Source of the DNA: Wolinella sp052170135
GTDB lineage: Bacteria; Campylobacterota; Campylobacteria; Campylobacterales; Helicobacteraceae
Direction of reading: 5' to 3'
Assembly (NCBI GenBank): GCA_052170135.1
Contig: JBQNBC010000019.1
Coordinates: forward strand, 1 to 17,785
Length of the DNA stretch: 17,785 bases
Under the pieces are notes generated by a model. The model made no database searches and had not been told where the DNA came from. It saw nothing but the letters and a program-made list of their open reading frames with translations. Shown here in pieces: positions 5,812-14,241 of the stretch (positions are counted from its first letter, which is position 1; every line of letters begins with the position of its first letter). Position numbers and translations under genes: made by a program.

Positions 5812-6919
5812 CTATTTTCTCCAGTATTTTTGTGTAGACTTCATTTGCCTCTATTTGCTCCATTAGCTTGTCATAGTTTTTATGCTTCTCATCCTCTTTG
5901 TATATTTTGGAATCAAGCAACGTAGTATGTATAAAGCTATGTAATTCTGTATCGAAATTCGGCATTGACATACTTGGTTTTGCTACACCAAAAAGCCCTA
6001 TCACATGTGTTTTTAGTGCCGCTGCTATATGCAATGGTCCGGTATCAGGAGTTATAAAAATATCAAGCCTAGCGATGAGCGCTGCAGCGCTTCTTAGCGT
6101 GAAAACACCCGCAAGATTTAGTATTCTTCCTTGCGCGACCTCATCTTTAAAAAGTGTACAAAATTCATCCGTCATTACTCGCTCATGTGGAGCACCACTT
6201 AGTACGATTCTCCACTCTTTATTTGCCAGTATTAATTGTGCAAGCTCGCTCCAGCGTGTTTTTGTCCATTGTCTTGAGCGAGAGTTGGCGCCCATTTGAA
6301 AGCCGATAATCTTCTCTTGATTTCCTCTCTTGATTACTTTGTCCACTGGGGCGAAGTCATCATCGTTTAAAAAAAGTGCCAAGCGAGTATCTGTGCTTTT
6401 AATTCCAACAAATTCCAGCTGTTTTAGACGATTTAGCACAACGTATTGTTCAGCATTTTCATATTTTTGTGGCATATTTGAGTGAAATTCTCGAAAGTCA
6501 TTCTTTAAATTTGGTAGTTTAAAAATATATTTTGCCCTCAGCATTACTGCCAGTGGTGTTGCCTGTGGTTCATTTGAATGCATGATAAAGACGATATCTA
6601 TTTTTTTACCTTCTAGGATTCTTACAGTTTTTAAAAATTCACTCCATCGTCCACTGTAGGTGATTATTTCATCTATATTTGGGTCATCTCGAAAGAGAAT
6701 CGCGCTCTTTGGATTTAGAAGCGCGATGGTTTTTACATGTGGATATTTTGCTTTAAAGGCACGGAATACTGGTGTATTAAAAATTGTATCGCCAATAGCT
6801 GTGTTGCTAAAAAAGCAGACAGTGGAGAATTGTTTATCGACGATCTCACACTTCTTTATCTCATATTTTTTTAGCACAAACTTTATAATTGATTCTAAAA
6901 ATTTCATCTTCCTGCCCAT
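5804..6919 (-). CDS. GT9 family (heptosyltransferase-like) glycosyltransferase
   Basis: A protein of about 370 residues of the GT9 family that builds the lipopolysaccharide inner core, normally transferring heptose from ADP-heptose. Motifs are FFSNTAIGDTIFNTPVFRAF (the N-terminal IGD block), KIIGFQMGANSRSRQWTKTRW in the middle, and ITPDTGPLHIAAAL with VIGLFG near the C-terminus, the conserved donor-binding region. The start is not certain: TTG at 6925 and ATG at 6919 have no clear ribosome site, while ATG at 6907 has AGGA only 2 nt upstream. It is the first gene of the minus-strand cluster and diverges from the lipoprotein gene across a short region. It may not be WaaC or WaaF themselves; GT9 paralogues in variable glycan clusters often use other heptoses. 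Confidence 0.8.
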   Translation of the reverse strand: MGRKMKFLESIIKFVLKKYEIKKCEIVDKQFSTVCFFSNTAIGDTIFNTPVFRAFKAKYPHVKTIALLNPKSAILFRDDPNIDEIITYSGRWSEFLKTVRILEGKKIDIVFIMHSNEPQATPLAVMLRAKYIFKLPNLKNDFREFHSNMPQKYENAEQYVVLNRLKQLEFVGIKSTDTRLALFLNDDDFAPVDKVIKRGNQEKIIGFQMGANSRSRQWTKTRWSELAQLILANKEWRIVLSGAPHERVMTDEFCTLFKDEVAQGRILNLAGVFTLRSAAALIARLDIFITPDTGPLHIAAALKTHVIGLFGVAKPSMSMPNFDTELHSFIHTTLLDSKIYKEDEKHKNYDKLMEQIEANEVYTKILEKIDV

Positions 6920-7013
6920 TTGCAAAGCGTACGTAATTGTATGCCTTTGAATTCTAGCAAAAATGATAGCTATAAAAGTATGGTTATTGGCATTGTTGTA
7001 TTTTGTGCTTTGT

Positions 7014-7019
7014 TATAAT
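7014..7019 (+). promoter_or_regulatory. Extended -10 promoter for the NlpC/P60 lipoprotein gene
   Basis: TGTTATAAT (7011-7019) is a perfect extended -10 (TGnTATAAT). TTGTTG at 6993-6998 is a possible -35 at 15 nt. The predicted start is near 7026, giving a leader of about 28 nt with AGGAG at 7045-7049. Confidence 0.65.
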
Positions 7020-7053
7020 TTCGCCAAAAGTCACAAAAGCCCGCAGGAGAGCT

Positions 7054-7764
7054 ATGATGAAGTTATTTGCAAGATCGCTTTTTGTGTTGCCAGCATTTAT
7101 GCTGTTTGGATGCTCTATCCAGTCGCTAAATATGCAGCAACAAAGACCTCCATTGCAAGAATCTAAAGCCATATCGCAGGATGAAAATGAGATAACGCGT
7201 GAGATAAAAGGGTCATCAAAAGTGCATTTTGCGAAGCCTTTGGATTCTTATCTGGATTCCTTTCTTGGTAAGCGTGATGGGGGCGACTGCTCCGGTTTTA
7301 TCTCTGTGCTCAATAGTCAAAACAACAATATATACTTTGATGAGGCGATGTTAAATTCATTTTTTACGAGTAAAAACAAGTCTCAAGCAATCTATAATCT
7401 CTATAAAAAAAGCGGAAGAATCTTTACCAAAGGTGCGCCAAGACAAGGCGATTTGCTCTTTTTCGTAAACACATTCAAGGGCATGTTTTACAATAAAAAG
7501 AGTGATAAATATGTGACGCATGTTGGGGTTGTGCGCGATGTTGGGCAAGATGGTACGGTTAGATTCTTGCACCACACAAATGGAAAAATCAAAGAAGGGT
7601 ATGTCAATGTGCATCTCCCAAATACTTACAAAATAGGTGACAAAGAGATTAACAGCTATATTGTCCGCTGCCCTAAAAAAGCTCAAGTATCCGCGTGTCT
7701 AGCTTCGACACGTTTTATTGGTTTTGGCGCACTTGCGCCTCACTATAGCCCAAAGCAACCATGA
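7054..7764 (+). CDS. NlpC/P60-like lipoprotein, probable peptidoglycan hydrolase
   Basis: A 236-residue protein with a lipoprotein signal (MMKLFARSLFVLPAFMLFGC, lipid-acceptor Cys20) followed by a flexible Q/E-rich linker. The C-terminal domain looks like an NlpC/P60 cysteine peptidase: RDGGDCSGF holds the nucleophile (Cys79), APRQGDLLFF is the typical P-x-GDLLFF block, THVGVV gives His156, and FLHHT supplies the third polar residue. Such enzymes cut peptide stems of peptidoglycan, and the lipid anchor places it in the periplasm facing the wall. ATG at 7054 or 7057 could start it; AGGAG spaces better with 7057 (7 nt). Reading further upstream gives a longer ORF without signal peptide sense. 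It has its own promoter. The exact bond cut is not known. Confidence 0.8.
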   Translation: MMKLFARSLFVLPAFMLFGCSIQSLNMQQQRPPLQESKAISQDENEITREIKGSSKVHFAKPLDSYLDSFLGKRDGGDCSGFISVLNSQNNNIYFDEAMLNSFFTSKNKSQAIYNLYKKSGRIFTKGAPRQGDLLFFVNTFKGMFYNKKSDKYVTHVGVVRDVGQDGTVRFLHHTNGKIKEGYVNVHLPNTYKIGDKEINSYIVRCPKKAQVSACLASTRFIGFGALAPHYSPKQP

Positions 7765-7793
7765 TGCTCCGCGAATTGTAAGGATTTTTTAGT

Positions 7794-7824
7794 AGAATCG
7801 CCTATCTTATGAGGTGGCGATTCT
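7794..7824 (+). repeat. Perfect 9-bp inverted repeat upstream of pyrD
   Basis: AGAATCGCC (7794-7802) pairs with GGCGATTCT (7816-7824) around a 13-nt loop, in the gap between the lipoprotein gene and pyrD. No U-run follows, so it is not a clear terminator. It is an inverted pair of the over-represented AGAATC hexamer, extended by GCC on both sides. Confidence 0.5.
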
Positions 7825-7889
7825 TGTATACAAAAAGCCAGGAAGCGTGCGATATCCAAAAAAACAAAATAGCAAGCAAGGAATCCAAA

Positions 7890-8945
7890 ATGTCCAGCTA
7901 TGAAAATCTACGAAAATATATATTTAAGCTCGATCCTGAGCGTGCACATTCTATAATCGAGTGCTTATCAAAGCTTGGAGAGTGCTTTCCTGCCACACTT
8001 GAGCCACTCGCGCGCAAGGCCTGCGTGGCAGATTCTCGTCTTGCGCAACGCATACAGGGTATGGATTTTTACAATCCAGTTGGGCTTGCCGCTGGGTTTG
8101 ACAAAAATGCTACGATGATTCGCGCCCTAAGTGCGCTTGGATTCTCTCATCTTGAGCTTGGTACGCTAACACCAAAACCTCAAGACGGAAACCCAAAGCC
8201 GAGACTTTTTCGCCATGTCAAAGAGGAATCCATTCAAAACGCGATGGGCTTTAATAACGAGGGAATCGCGCGTGTCTCGGAGCGATTTGAGAAGTTTGCG
8301 TCATATTCGATTCCTCTGGGGATAAACTTAGGTAAAAATAAGATAACGAGCGATTCTCATGCGCTTAGGGATTATGAAATAGGGCTTAGGGAGTTTAGCG
8401 GGCTATCTGCTTATATCGCGATAAATCTCTCCTCGCCAAATACTCCAGGACTCAGGAATCTGCAGAACGACAGTTTTGTTGGCGAGCTTTTTGCTATGGC
8501 AAGGGAGCTTTCTAGCCAGCCTGTATTTTTAAAAATATCACCTGATATGGAGGTGGATTCTGCTCTTAGTGTGGCTAGTAGAGCTATCGAGTGTGGCGCT
8601 GGTGGTATCATCGCGACTAATACAACCATAGACTATTCAGTCGTCTCGGAGCCAAAGGATATTGGCGGCATCAGTGGTCTTGCGTTGAAAGAAAAGAGCA
8701 GGGAGGTGCTCAAAGAGCTTGGTAAGGCGTTTTTTGGCAAGACCACGCTCATATCTGTTGGAGGAATAGATTCTGGTGGGGAGGCTTATAAGCGAATAAG
8801 GCTTGGTGCTAGCCTAGTGCAGGTCTATACTGCGCTGATTTTTAAAGGTCCATTTATCTGCCAAAAGATAAATGAAGAGTTGCTAGAGTGTCTAAAAAGT
8901 GATGGCTACGCGCATATTAGCGAAGCTATCGGTGCAGACTTATGA
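7890..8945 (+). CDS. pyrD: Dihydroorotate dehydrogenase, class 2 (quinone-dependent)
   Basis: Oxidises dihydroorotate to orotate with FMN and the quinone pool at the inner membrane, the fourth step of pyrimidine synthesis. Motifs are VGLAAGFDKNA, ELGTLTPKPQDGNPKPRLFR, NAMGFNNEG, and NLSSPNTPG with the catalytic Ser of class 2 enzymes. Further on are the FMN-binding GGIIATNTT, GGISG and VGGI segments. The N-terminal helix (LRKYIFKLDPERAHSI) is the membrane-associating segment. The start at 7890 is chosen because AAGGA lies 7 nt upstream and the family begins here; an open frame back to 7809 adds 27 residues without family sense. The product is 351 residues. The end overlaps the M16 protease by 4 nt. 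It heads a compact run of genes reaching htrA. Confidence 0.95.
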   Translation: MSSYENLRKYIFKLDPERAHSIIECLSKLGECFPATLEPLARKACVADSRLAQRIQGMDFYNPVGLAAGFDKNATMIRALSALGFSHLELGTLTPKPQDGNPKPRLFRHVKEESIQNAMGFNNEGIARVSERFEKFASYSIPLGINLGKNKITSDSHALRDYEIGLREFSGLSAYIAINLSSPNTPGLRNLQNDSFVGELFAMARELSSQPVFLKISPDMEVDSALSVASRAIECGAGGIIATNTTIDYSVVSEPKDIGGISGLALKEKSREVLKELGKAFFGKTTLISVGGIDSGGEAYKRIRLGASLVQVYTALIFKGPFICQKINEELLECLKSDGYAHISEAIGADL

Positions 8946-10237
8946 TAAGAATCTTTTGGCTTCACATACTCATATTGGGAGTTTTAATGGCAAATTCATT
9001 ACCAAAGCATTATGAAAAGCGACTAGAAAACGGACTTCAAGTGGTAGTTATCCCGATGGATAATGGCACTGGTGTAATAACTACGGACATATTTTACAAG
9101 GTGGGTAGCCGTAATGAGTATATGGGAAAAAGTGGAATTGCCCACATGCTTGAGCACTTAAATTTTAAATCCACAAAGAATCTAAAAGCTGGCGAACTTG
9201 ATGAGATTGTTAAGCATTTTGGCGGCTCAACAAATGCCTCTACTGGCTTTGATTACACTCACTACTATATAAAATCAAGTAGCGAAAACCTTGATAAGTC
9301 TCTGGAACTCTTCAGTGAGTTAGCGCAGAATCTAGCTCTAAAGGATGAGGAGTTTCAACCTGAGCGAAATGTCGTTGCCGAGGAGCGACTTTGGCGTACG
9401 GACAATAATCCCATGGGCTACCTCTACTTTAGACTTTTTAATAGCGCATTTGTATATCATCCGTACCATTGGACGCCAATTGGTTTTATGGAGGACATTA
9501 AAAGTTGGAGCATTGAAGATATTCGAGCCTTTCATAAGATTTACTATCAGCCACAAAATGCAATCATCGTAGTCGCTGGGGATGTAGCGAGCGAGCGCGT
9601 ATTTGAGTTGACAGAGAAGCACTTTGGGGGAATTGCAAATTGCTGTGAAGTTCCGATGGTGCACGCACAAGAGCCAGAGCAAGATGGCGCAAGACGCGTT
9701 ATAGTAAAAAAAGAGAGCGAGGTTGAGATGCTGGCTATTGCATATAGGATTCCTCCATTTACGCACGAAGATCACGTAGCGCTAAGTGCGCTTGGTGAGA
9801 TACTCAGTGGTGGCAAGAGCAGTCGCTTGCAGCGTACTTTGGTGGATAAAAAACGCCTTGCAGATCAAGTATATGCTTACAATATGGATTTGGTTGATGA
9901 TGGCGTATTCTTATTTATGGGGATTGCTAATGAGGGCGTGAGCGCAAAAGAGCTCGAGGCTGAGCTTCTAAAACAAATCGAGAAGATAAAGAGTGGAAAA
10001 ATAGATAAAAGTGAGCTTGTAAAGGTAAAAAATAGCGTTAAAGCGGACTTTGTATTTCAGCTTGAATCAAGTTCAAATGTTGCCGACTTATTTGGTAGCT
10101 ATCTTGCACGTGGCGACTTACGCCCGTTATTAGAGTTTGAAGAAAAGTTATCTAAACTTACGGTCGCGCAAATTGTCGAGGTGGCAAATCGTTACTTTAA
10201 GCGAGATTCTTCCACTACACTTATCTTAAAAAAATAG
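8942..10237 (+). CDS. M16 family zinc peptidase, probably exported
   Basis: A 431-residue single-chain M16 (pitrilysin/insulinase-type) peptidase. The zinc motif is inverted HxxEH: HMLEH (His68, Glu71, His72) after GKSGIA, with a further Glu in VVAEERLWRTDNNP (residues 145-157) as third ligand. The first 18 residues (MIRIFWLHILILGVLMA) look like a signal peptide, placing it in the periplasm. The second half (EMLAIAYRIPPF, ALGEILSGGKSSRL) is the inactive-type M16 C domain. Substrates are unknown; relatives degrade peptides or act in envelope quality control. The start overlaps pyrD (ATGA), with only a weak ribosome site, so it probably relies on coupling. The stop TAG forms part of the dapA ribosome site. 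Confidence 0.88.
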   Translation: MIRIFWLHILILGVLMANSLPKHYEKRLENGLQVVVIPMDNGTGVITTDIFYKVGSRNEYMGKSGIAHMLEHLNFKSTKNLKAGELDEIVKHFGGSTNASTGFDYTHYYIKSSSENLDKSLELFSELAQNLALKDEEFQPERNVVAEERLWRTDNNPMGYLYFRLFNSAFVYHPYHWTPIGFMEDIKSWSIEDIRAFHKIYYQPQNAIIVVAGDVASERVFELTEKHFGGIANCCEVPMVHAQEPEQDGARRVIVKKESEVEMLAIAYRIPPFTHEDHVALSALGEILSGGKSSRLQRTLVDKKRLADQVYAYNMDLVDDGVFLFMGIANEGVSAKELEAELLKQIEKIKSGKIDKSELVKVKNSVKADFVFQLESSSNVADLFGSYLARGDLRPLLEFEEKLSKLTVAQIVEVANRYFKRDSSTTLILKK

Positions 10238-10246
10238 GAGATTCTT

Positions 10247-11134
10247 ATGGAGGTCGTTACTGGTGCGATGAGTGCCCTTGTTACGCCATTTAAGAATGGG
10301 CGTATCGATGTAGAGACTTACGAGAGGCTTATACGTCGGCAAATAGCCAATGGAATGGATGCGCTCGTCCCGGTAGGTACGACTGGTGAATCAGCAACAC
10401 TCACACATGCCGAGCACAAGGAGTGTATCGAGGTTGCTGTGAATGTCTGTAAGGGCACTGGTATCAAGGTGCTAGCAGGTGCGGGGAGTAACTCTACGCT
10501 TGAGGCGATTGATTTGGCGAAATTCGCCGAGAAGATGGGGGCACATGGGATTCTTTGTGTTACGCCATACTATAACAAGCCGAGCCAGGAGGGGTTGTTT
10601 CAGCACTATAAGGCTGTAGCGGAATCGGTGGGAATTCCACTCATGCTCTATAATGTCCCTGGACGCACAGGTGTAAATCTAGAGACTTGCACGGTGAATC
10701 GCCTCTTTAATGAGGTTGAGAATATCTATGGAATCAAAGAGGCATCAGGCTCAATGGAGAGAATCGTAGAACTAAATACTAAGATTCCAGAACTTTCGAT
10801 TCTTAGTGGTGAGGATGCGATTAATTATCCTATTCTCGCAAATCACGGCGTAGGCGTAATATCTGTAACAGGGAATCTGCTACCAGGCAAAATATCTGCT
10901 CTGGTACATAAGGCACTTTCTGGGGAGCTTGATGAGAGTAGAAAAATCAATAACTCGCTATACAAAATCAACAAAGCTCTATTTGTCGAGAGTAATCCAA
11001 TCCCTATTAAAGCGGCAATGTATATAGCTGGTCTGATGCCAAGCATGGAGTACCGATTGCCACTTGTGCCGCCTAGTAAGGAAAATCTAAAACTTATTGA
11101 AGAAACTTTGAAAGATTATGAGGTGAAAGCGTGA
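10247..11134 (+). CDS. dapA: 4-hydroxy-tetrahydrodipicolinate synthase
   Basis: Condenses pyruvate with aspartate semialdehyde, the first committed step to lysine and meso-diaminopimelate for peptidoglycan. The 295-residue (beta/alpha)8 enzyme shows GTTGESATL (Thr45, Thr46), VTPYYNKPSQEG, YNVPGRTG (Tyr135, Arg140) and GIKEASGS with the Schiff-base Lys164, so all key residues are present. AGGAG overlaps the preceding stop codon and lies about 7 nt from the ATG. The 3' end overlaps the next gene as GTGA. Confidence 0.97.
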   Translation: MEVVTGAMSALVTPFKNGRIDVETYERLIRRQIANGMDALVPVGTTGESATLTHAEHKECIEVAVNVCKGTGIKVLAGAGSNSTLEAIDLAKFAEKMGAHGILCVTPYYNKPSQEGLFQHYKAVAESVGIPLMLYNVPGRTGVNLETCTVNRLFNEVENIYGIKEASGSMERIVELNTKIPELSILSGEDAINYPILANHGVGVISVTGNLLPGKISALVHKALSGELDESRKINNSLYKINKALFVESNPIPIKAAMYIAGLMPSMEYRLPLVPPSKENLKLIEETLKDYEVKA

Positions 11135-11901
11135 AAGGAAAGACTTTAGTTATTAGTGGTGCTACGCGAGGAATTGGCAAGGCGATTCTCTATGGATTTG
11201 CACAAAGAGGTGTAAACGTGGCCTTTACCTATAATAAAAACTCCGAAGAGGCGGCTAATATAGCCAAAGATTTGGAGGCTAGCTATGGGATTAAGGCACG
11301 ATTCTATCCGTTGGATATTTTAGAGCCAGAGCAGTACAAGGAACTATTTGCAAAAATCGATGAGGATTTTGAGCGCGTGGATTTTTTTATTAGCAATGCC
11401 ATCATCTCTGGACGCTCTGTGGTAGGCGGTTTTGCGCCGTTTATGAGACTTAAGCCAAAGGGGTTAAATAACATCTATACAGCTACTGTTTTGGCGTTTG
11501 TTGTTGGTGCGCAAGAGGCGGCTAAGCGCATGAAAGAGGTTGGTGGCGGGAGTATAATCTCTTTAAGCTCGACAGGTAATCTTGTGTATACACCAAACTA
11601 TGCGGGGCATGGTAGCTCAAAAAATGCTGTCGAAACCATGGTGAAATATGCTGCTAGCGATCTTGGAGAATGGGGAATCCGTGTAAATTGTGTAAGCGGA
11701 GGACCTATCGATACTGATGCGCTTAAGGCATTCCCTGATTACGAGGAAATTAAAGCGATAGTCGAGAGGCAATCTGCAATAGGGCGAATGGGACAGCCAC
11801 AGGATTTGGTGGGCGCATGTCTATTTTTATGTGATGAAAGTGCTAGTCCGTGGCTCACAGGACAGACTATTATTGTTGATGGTGGGACGAGCTTCAAGTG
11901 A
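11131..11901 (+). CDS. FabL-like enoyl-ACP reductase (SDR family)
   Basis: A 256-residue short-chain dehydrogenase/reductase. The cofactor loop is SGATRGIG (residues 9-16). The active site is ISLSSTGNLVYTPNY followed by Tyr157-x6-Lys164, the Y-x6-K spacing of enoyl-ACP reductases rather than the Y-x3-K of ordinary SDR enzymes. The C-terminal half (RVNCVSGGPIDTDALKAFP, GQTIIVDGG) closely resembles Bacillus FabL as I remember it. The role is therefore probably the last, NAD(P)H-dependent step of fatty-acid elongation. Relatives here are often labelled 7-alpha-hydroxysteroid dehydrogenase, which the spacing argues against. GTG start with GAGGT upstream, overlapping dapA and pgsA by 4 nt each. 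Lying directly before pgsA fits a role in lipid supply. Whether it is the main reductase or backs up a separate FabI cannot be told. Confidence 0.75.
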   Translation: MKGKTLVISGATRGIGKAILYGFAQRGVNVAFTYNKNSEEAANIAKDLEASYGIKARFYPLDILEPEQYKELFAKIDEDFERVDFFISNAIISGRSVVGGFAPFMRLKPKGLNNIYTATVLAFVVGAQEAAKRMKEVGGGSIISLSSTGNLVYTPNYAGHGSSKNAVETMVKYAASDLGEWGIRVNCVSGGPIDTDALKAFPDYEEIKAIVERQSAIGRMGQPQDLVGACLFLCDESASPWLTGQTIIVDGGTSFK

Positions 11902-12440
11902 GACTTGCGCCAAATATCCTAACGTTTTCACGCATCATTTTTTCATTTTTGCTCCTTGTGGTGATACTTTATGGCTCGGCGATTCTTCCGCCACCCATAC
12001 ACGAGACGTGGATAAACTACCTAGCCTGTTTAATCTTTATAATCGCTAGTATTACCGACTTTTTTGATGGATTTATTGCAAGGGAGCATGGGATTATCTC
12101 GACATTTGGTGAGATTTTTGACCCACTAGCGGATAAAATGCTGATACTTTCGGCATTTATTGGGCTTCTTATTTGGGAGCGAGCGAATCCTTGGGCTGTA
12201 TTTTTGATTCTTTCCAGAGAGTTTTTTATTACAGGTCTTCGTGTTGTTGCTGCCTCAAATGGTATAAATGTCGCGGCTAGTAACCTTGGCAAGTACAAGA
12301 CAGGGCTTCAGATTGCGGCGGTTGGATTCTTGTTGATGGATTACTTTCCCGGCGAGATTCTTTTGTGGCTTGCCACTGTTATCACATTATATTCTGGGTA
12401 CGATTACACCAGGGCCTACGCGGAAACTTCACGCACCTAA
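11898..12440 (+). CDS. pgsA: CDP-diacylglycerol-glycerol-3-phosphate 3-phosphatidyltransferase
   Basis: Makes phosphatidylglycerol phosphate from CDP-diacylglycerol and glycerol 3-phosphate in the inner membrane. The 180-residue length and several membrane helices fit. The CDP-alcohol phosphatidyltransferase signature is complete: Asp54, Asp57-Gly58, Ala61-Arg62, Gly71, Asp75 and Asp79 (within TDFFDGFIAREHG and FGEIFDPLADKM). The start is GTG, overlapping the FabL-like gene by GTGA with no clear ribosome site, so translation is probably coupled. RLAPNILTFSRI at the N-terminus is typical of PgsA. Confidence 0.93.
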   Translation: MRLAPNILTFSRIIFSFLLLVVILYGSAILPPPIHETWINYLACLIFIIASITDFFDGFIAREHGIISTFGEIFDPLADKMLILSAFIGLLIWERANPWAVFLILSREFFITGLRVVAASNGINVAASNLGKYKTGLQIAAVGFLLMDYFPGEILLWLATVITLYSGYDYTRAYAETSRT

Positions 12441-12449
12441 AGGAGTGGC

Positions 12450-13514
12450 ATGAGTTATATTGTTTCGCTGCTTGTCTTTTCATTTTTGATTTTTTTTCAT
12501 GAACTTGGGCATTTTTTAGCAGCTAGATTCTTTGGTGTAAAAGTGGAGGTTTTTAGCATAGGATTTGGAAAGAAGCTCTATTCTAGGAGATTTGGCGATA
12601 CTGAATATGCTCTTAGTGCGATACCGCTTGGTGGCTATGTAAAGATGAAAGGGCAGGATGATGCTGATCCTGGTTCTATTAGTTACGATACAGATAGCTA
12701 TAATGTCAAAAAACCATACCAACGTCTAATGATTCTAGCTGCTGGACCATTTGCAAATCTCCTGCTCGCATTTTTACTCTATCTTTTTATCGCGCTTTTT
12801 GGCTCACAACAGCTAGCTCCGGTGATAGACGAGCCACGTGCTGGTATGGCAGCAGAGCGTGCTGGCATGCGCGCTGGAGATGAGATTCTCGCTATTAATG
12901 ATATGAAAATCCAGACATGGGATGAGGCTAGCACAGCGATTGCGGAGAGTGATGGCGAGTTAAAGATTGATATATTGCGCAAAGAGCGCGAGTTTACTCT
13001 TTTTATAACTCCTACCCTAGGGGAATCGCGCTCAGTATTTGGTGAAGAGATAACAAAAAAGATGATAGGCATACGTCCAATCGGCGAGGTGCGCGAGGTC
13101 AGGTATTCGATTCTTGATGCATTTGATAGGGCGTTTGATGAGACGGTGGAGTCGAGCAAGCTAATAGTGCTTGGTATACAAAAGCTCCTAGCTGGAATTG
13201 TGCCATCAAGTGAGGTTGGTGGTGTAATCTCTATCGTGCAGATAACGAGCAAAGCAAGCGAGTCTGGTGTTGTCACGCTATTTCTCTTTACTGCGCTAAT
13301 CTCGGTAAACCTAGGAATCCTAAATCTTCTACCTATACCAGCGCTTGATGGCGGGCATATCATATTTGTGCTATATGAAATGATAGTGCGCCGCGCACCT
13401 AGTTTGCGCGCGATGACAAATTTTACATTTGTGGGCTGGGCTATCTTGCTTTCACTCATGATTTTTGGACTATACAATGATATTTCAAGAATAATACAAG
13501 GGACGATGCCATGA
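12450..13514 (+). CDS. rseP: RseP/YaeL site-2 intramembrane metalloprotease
   Basis: A 354-residue zinc protease of the inner membrane (S2P family, M50). The first helix carries HELGH (His17, Glu18, His21) after FLIF. A PDZ domain follows (RAGMAAERAGMRAGDEILAI), and the last helices contain NLLPIPALDGGHI with the third zinc ligand Asp. In other bacteria RseP cuts anti-sigma factors and leftover signal peptides within the membrane. The anti-sigma partner in this lineage is unclear, so signal-peptide clearance may be its main job (inference). AAGGAG at 12440-12445 overlaps the pgsA stop. The 3' end overlaps the next gene by ATGA. A run of T8 lies just before the HELGH codons. Confidence 0.93.
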   Translation: MSYIVSLLVFSFLIFFHELGHFLAARFFGVKVEVFSIGFGKKLYSRRFGDTEYALSAIPLGGYVKMKGQDDADPGSISYDTDSYNVKKPYQRLMILAAGPFANLLLAFLLYLFIALFGSQQLAPVIDEPRAGMAAERAGMRAGDEILAINDMKIQTWDEASTAIAESDGELKIDILRKEREFTLFITPTLGESRSVFGEEITKKMIGIRPIGEVREVRYSILDAFDRAFDETVESSKLIVLGIQKLLAGIVPSSEVGGVISIVQITSKASESGVVTLFLFTALISVNLGILNLLPIPALDGGHIIFVLYEMIVRRAPSLRAMTNFTFVGWAILLSLMIFGLYNDISRIIQGTMP

Positions 13515-14182
13515 GCTTGGATAAGAATCTAGATAGCGCGATTAGGAGGATTGAGGCGGCACGTATCGCCTATTCGCGTCATCATATAGTTAAGATTCTA
13601 GCTGTTAGCAAATACAGCCAGGCAGATGAGATTCGCAAGCTTTATGGCTACGGGCAGAGGGCTTTTGGTGAGAATAAAGTGCAGGATTTGAGGCAAAAGG
13701 CAGATGCGCTTAGTGATATTCCACTTGAGTGGCACTTTATAGGTACGCTTCAAAGCAATAAGATAAATGCCCTCATCTCTCTTGACCCGGCTCTTTTTCA
13801 TTCTTTACACTCACTAGAATTAGCTCGCGCACTTAATACGAGATTGCAATTACAAGGTAAAAAGATGCGCGCACTATTGCAGATAAATAGTGCAAAAGAA
13901 GATAGCAAGAGCGGAGTTCTGCCTGAGCAGGCGCGGGAATGTTACTTGCAGATCCTTGATGAGTGTCCAAATATTGAGCTTTGTGGTGTGATGAGCATTG
14001 GTGCGCATGTCGATGATTCTCGTGTGGTTAGAAACAGTTTCGAGGTTGCGCAGGGGATTTTTGAGGCTTTAAAGCCTCAGGGGGCGAGCATCCTTTCTAT
14101 GGGTATGAGCGGTGATTTTGAGCTTGCTATTGCTTGCGGAAGCAACCTTGTGCGCCTTGGCTCGACACTATTTTCACGCTAG
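13511..14182 (+). CDS. yggS: YggS/PLPBP family pyridoxal phosphate homeostasis protein
   Basis: A 223-residue single-domain fold type III PLP protein. The PLP lysine is in ILAVSKYSQADEI (Lys34). Other family blocks are FGENKVQDL, EWHFIGTLQSNKI, the phosphate-binding SMGMSGDFELAI, and GSNLVRLGSTLF at the end. Known biology: the family has no clear catalytic activity and buffers free PLP, with effects on amino-acid and vitamin B6 balance. It overlaps rseP by ATGA, so it is part of the same operon. The name is family-level. Confidence 0.92.
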   Translation: MSLDKNLDSAIRRIEAARIAYSRHHIVKILAVSKYSQADEIRKLYGYGQRAFGENKVQDLRQKADALSDIPLEWHFIGTLQSNKINALISLDPALFHSLHSLELARALNTRLQLQGKKMRALLQINSAKEDSKSGVLPEQARECYLQILDECPNIELCGVMSIGAHVDDSRVVRNSFEVAQGIFEALKPQGASILSMGMSGDFELAIACGSNLVRLGSTLFSR

Positions 14183-14241
14183 ATTTACTTTCTATTTACC
14201 AAAGATTTTTATAGTTTTCATATCTAAAACAAGGAGAACCC

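Noticed and set aside
5898..6299. 133-residue plus-strand ORF inside the GT9 gene
   Set aside because: Antisense shadow of conserved GT9 motifs, with no ribosome site and no protein-like pattern.
7809..7889. N-terminal extension of pyrD
   Set aside because: The extra 27 residues have no family match and no ribosome site; ATG at 7890 has AAGGA 7 nt upstream and starts the recognised domain.
12489..12497. T8 run just before the HELGH codons of rseP
   Set aside because: Ordinary Phe codons in a transmembrane helix. A switch in a core protease is unlikely.
12779..13477. 232-residue ORF on the minus strand inside rseP
   Set aside because: Rich in Ser, Ile and Arg with no domain sense; it is a shadow of the well-conserved rseP frame.
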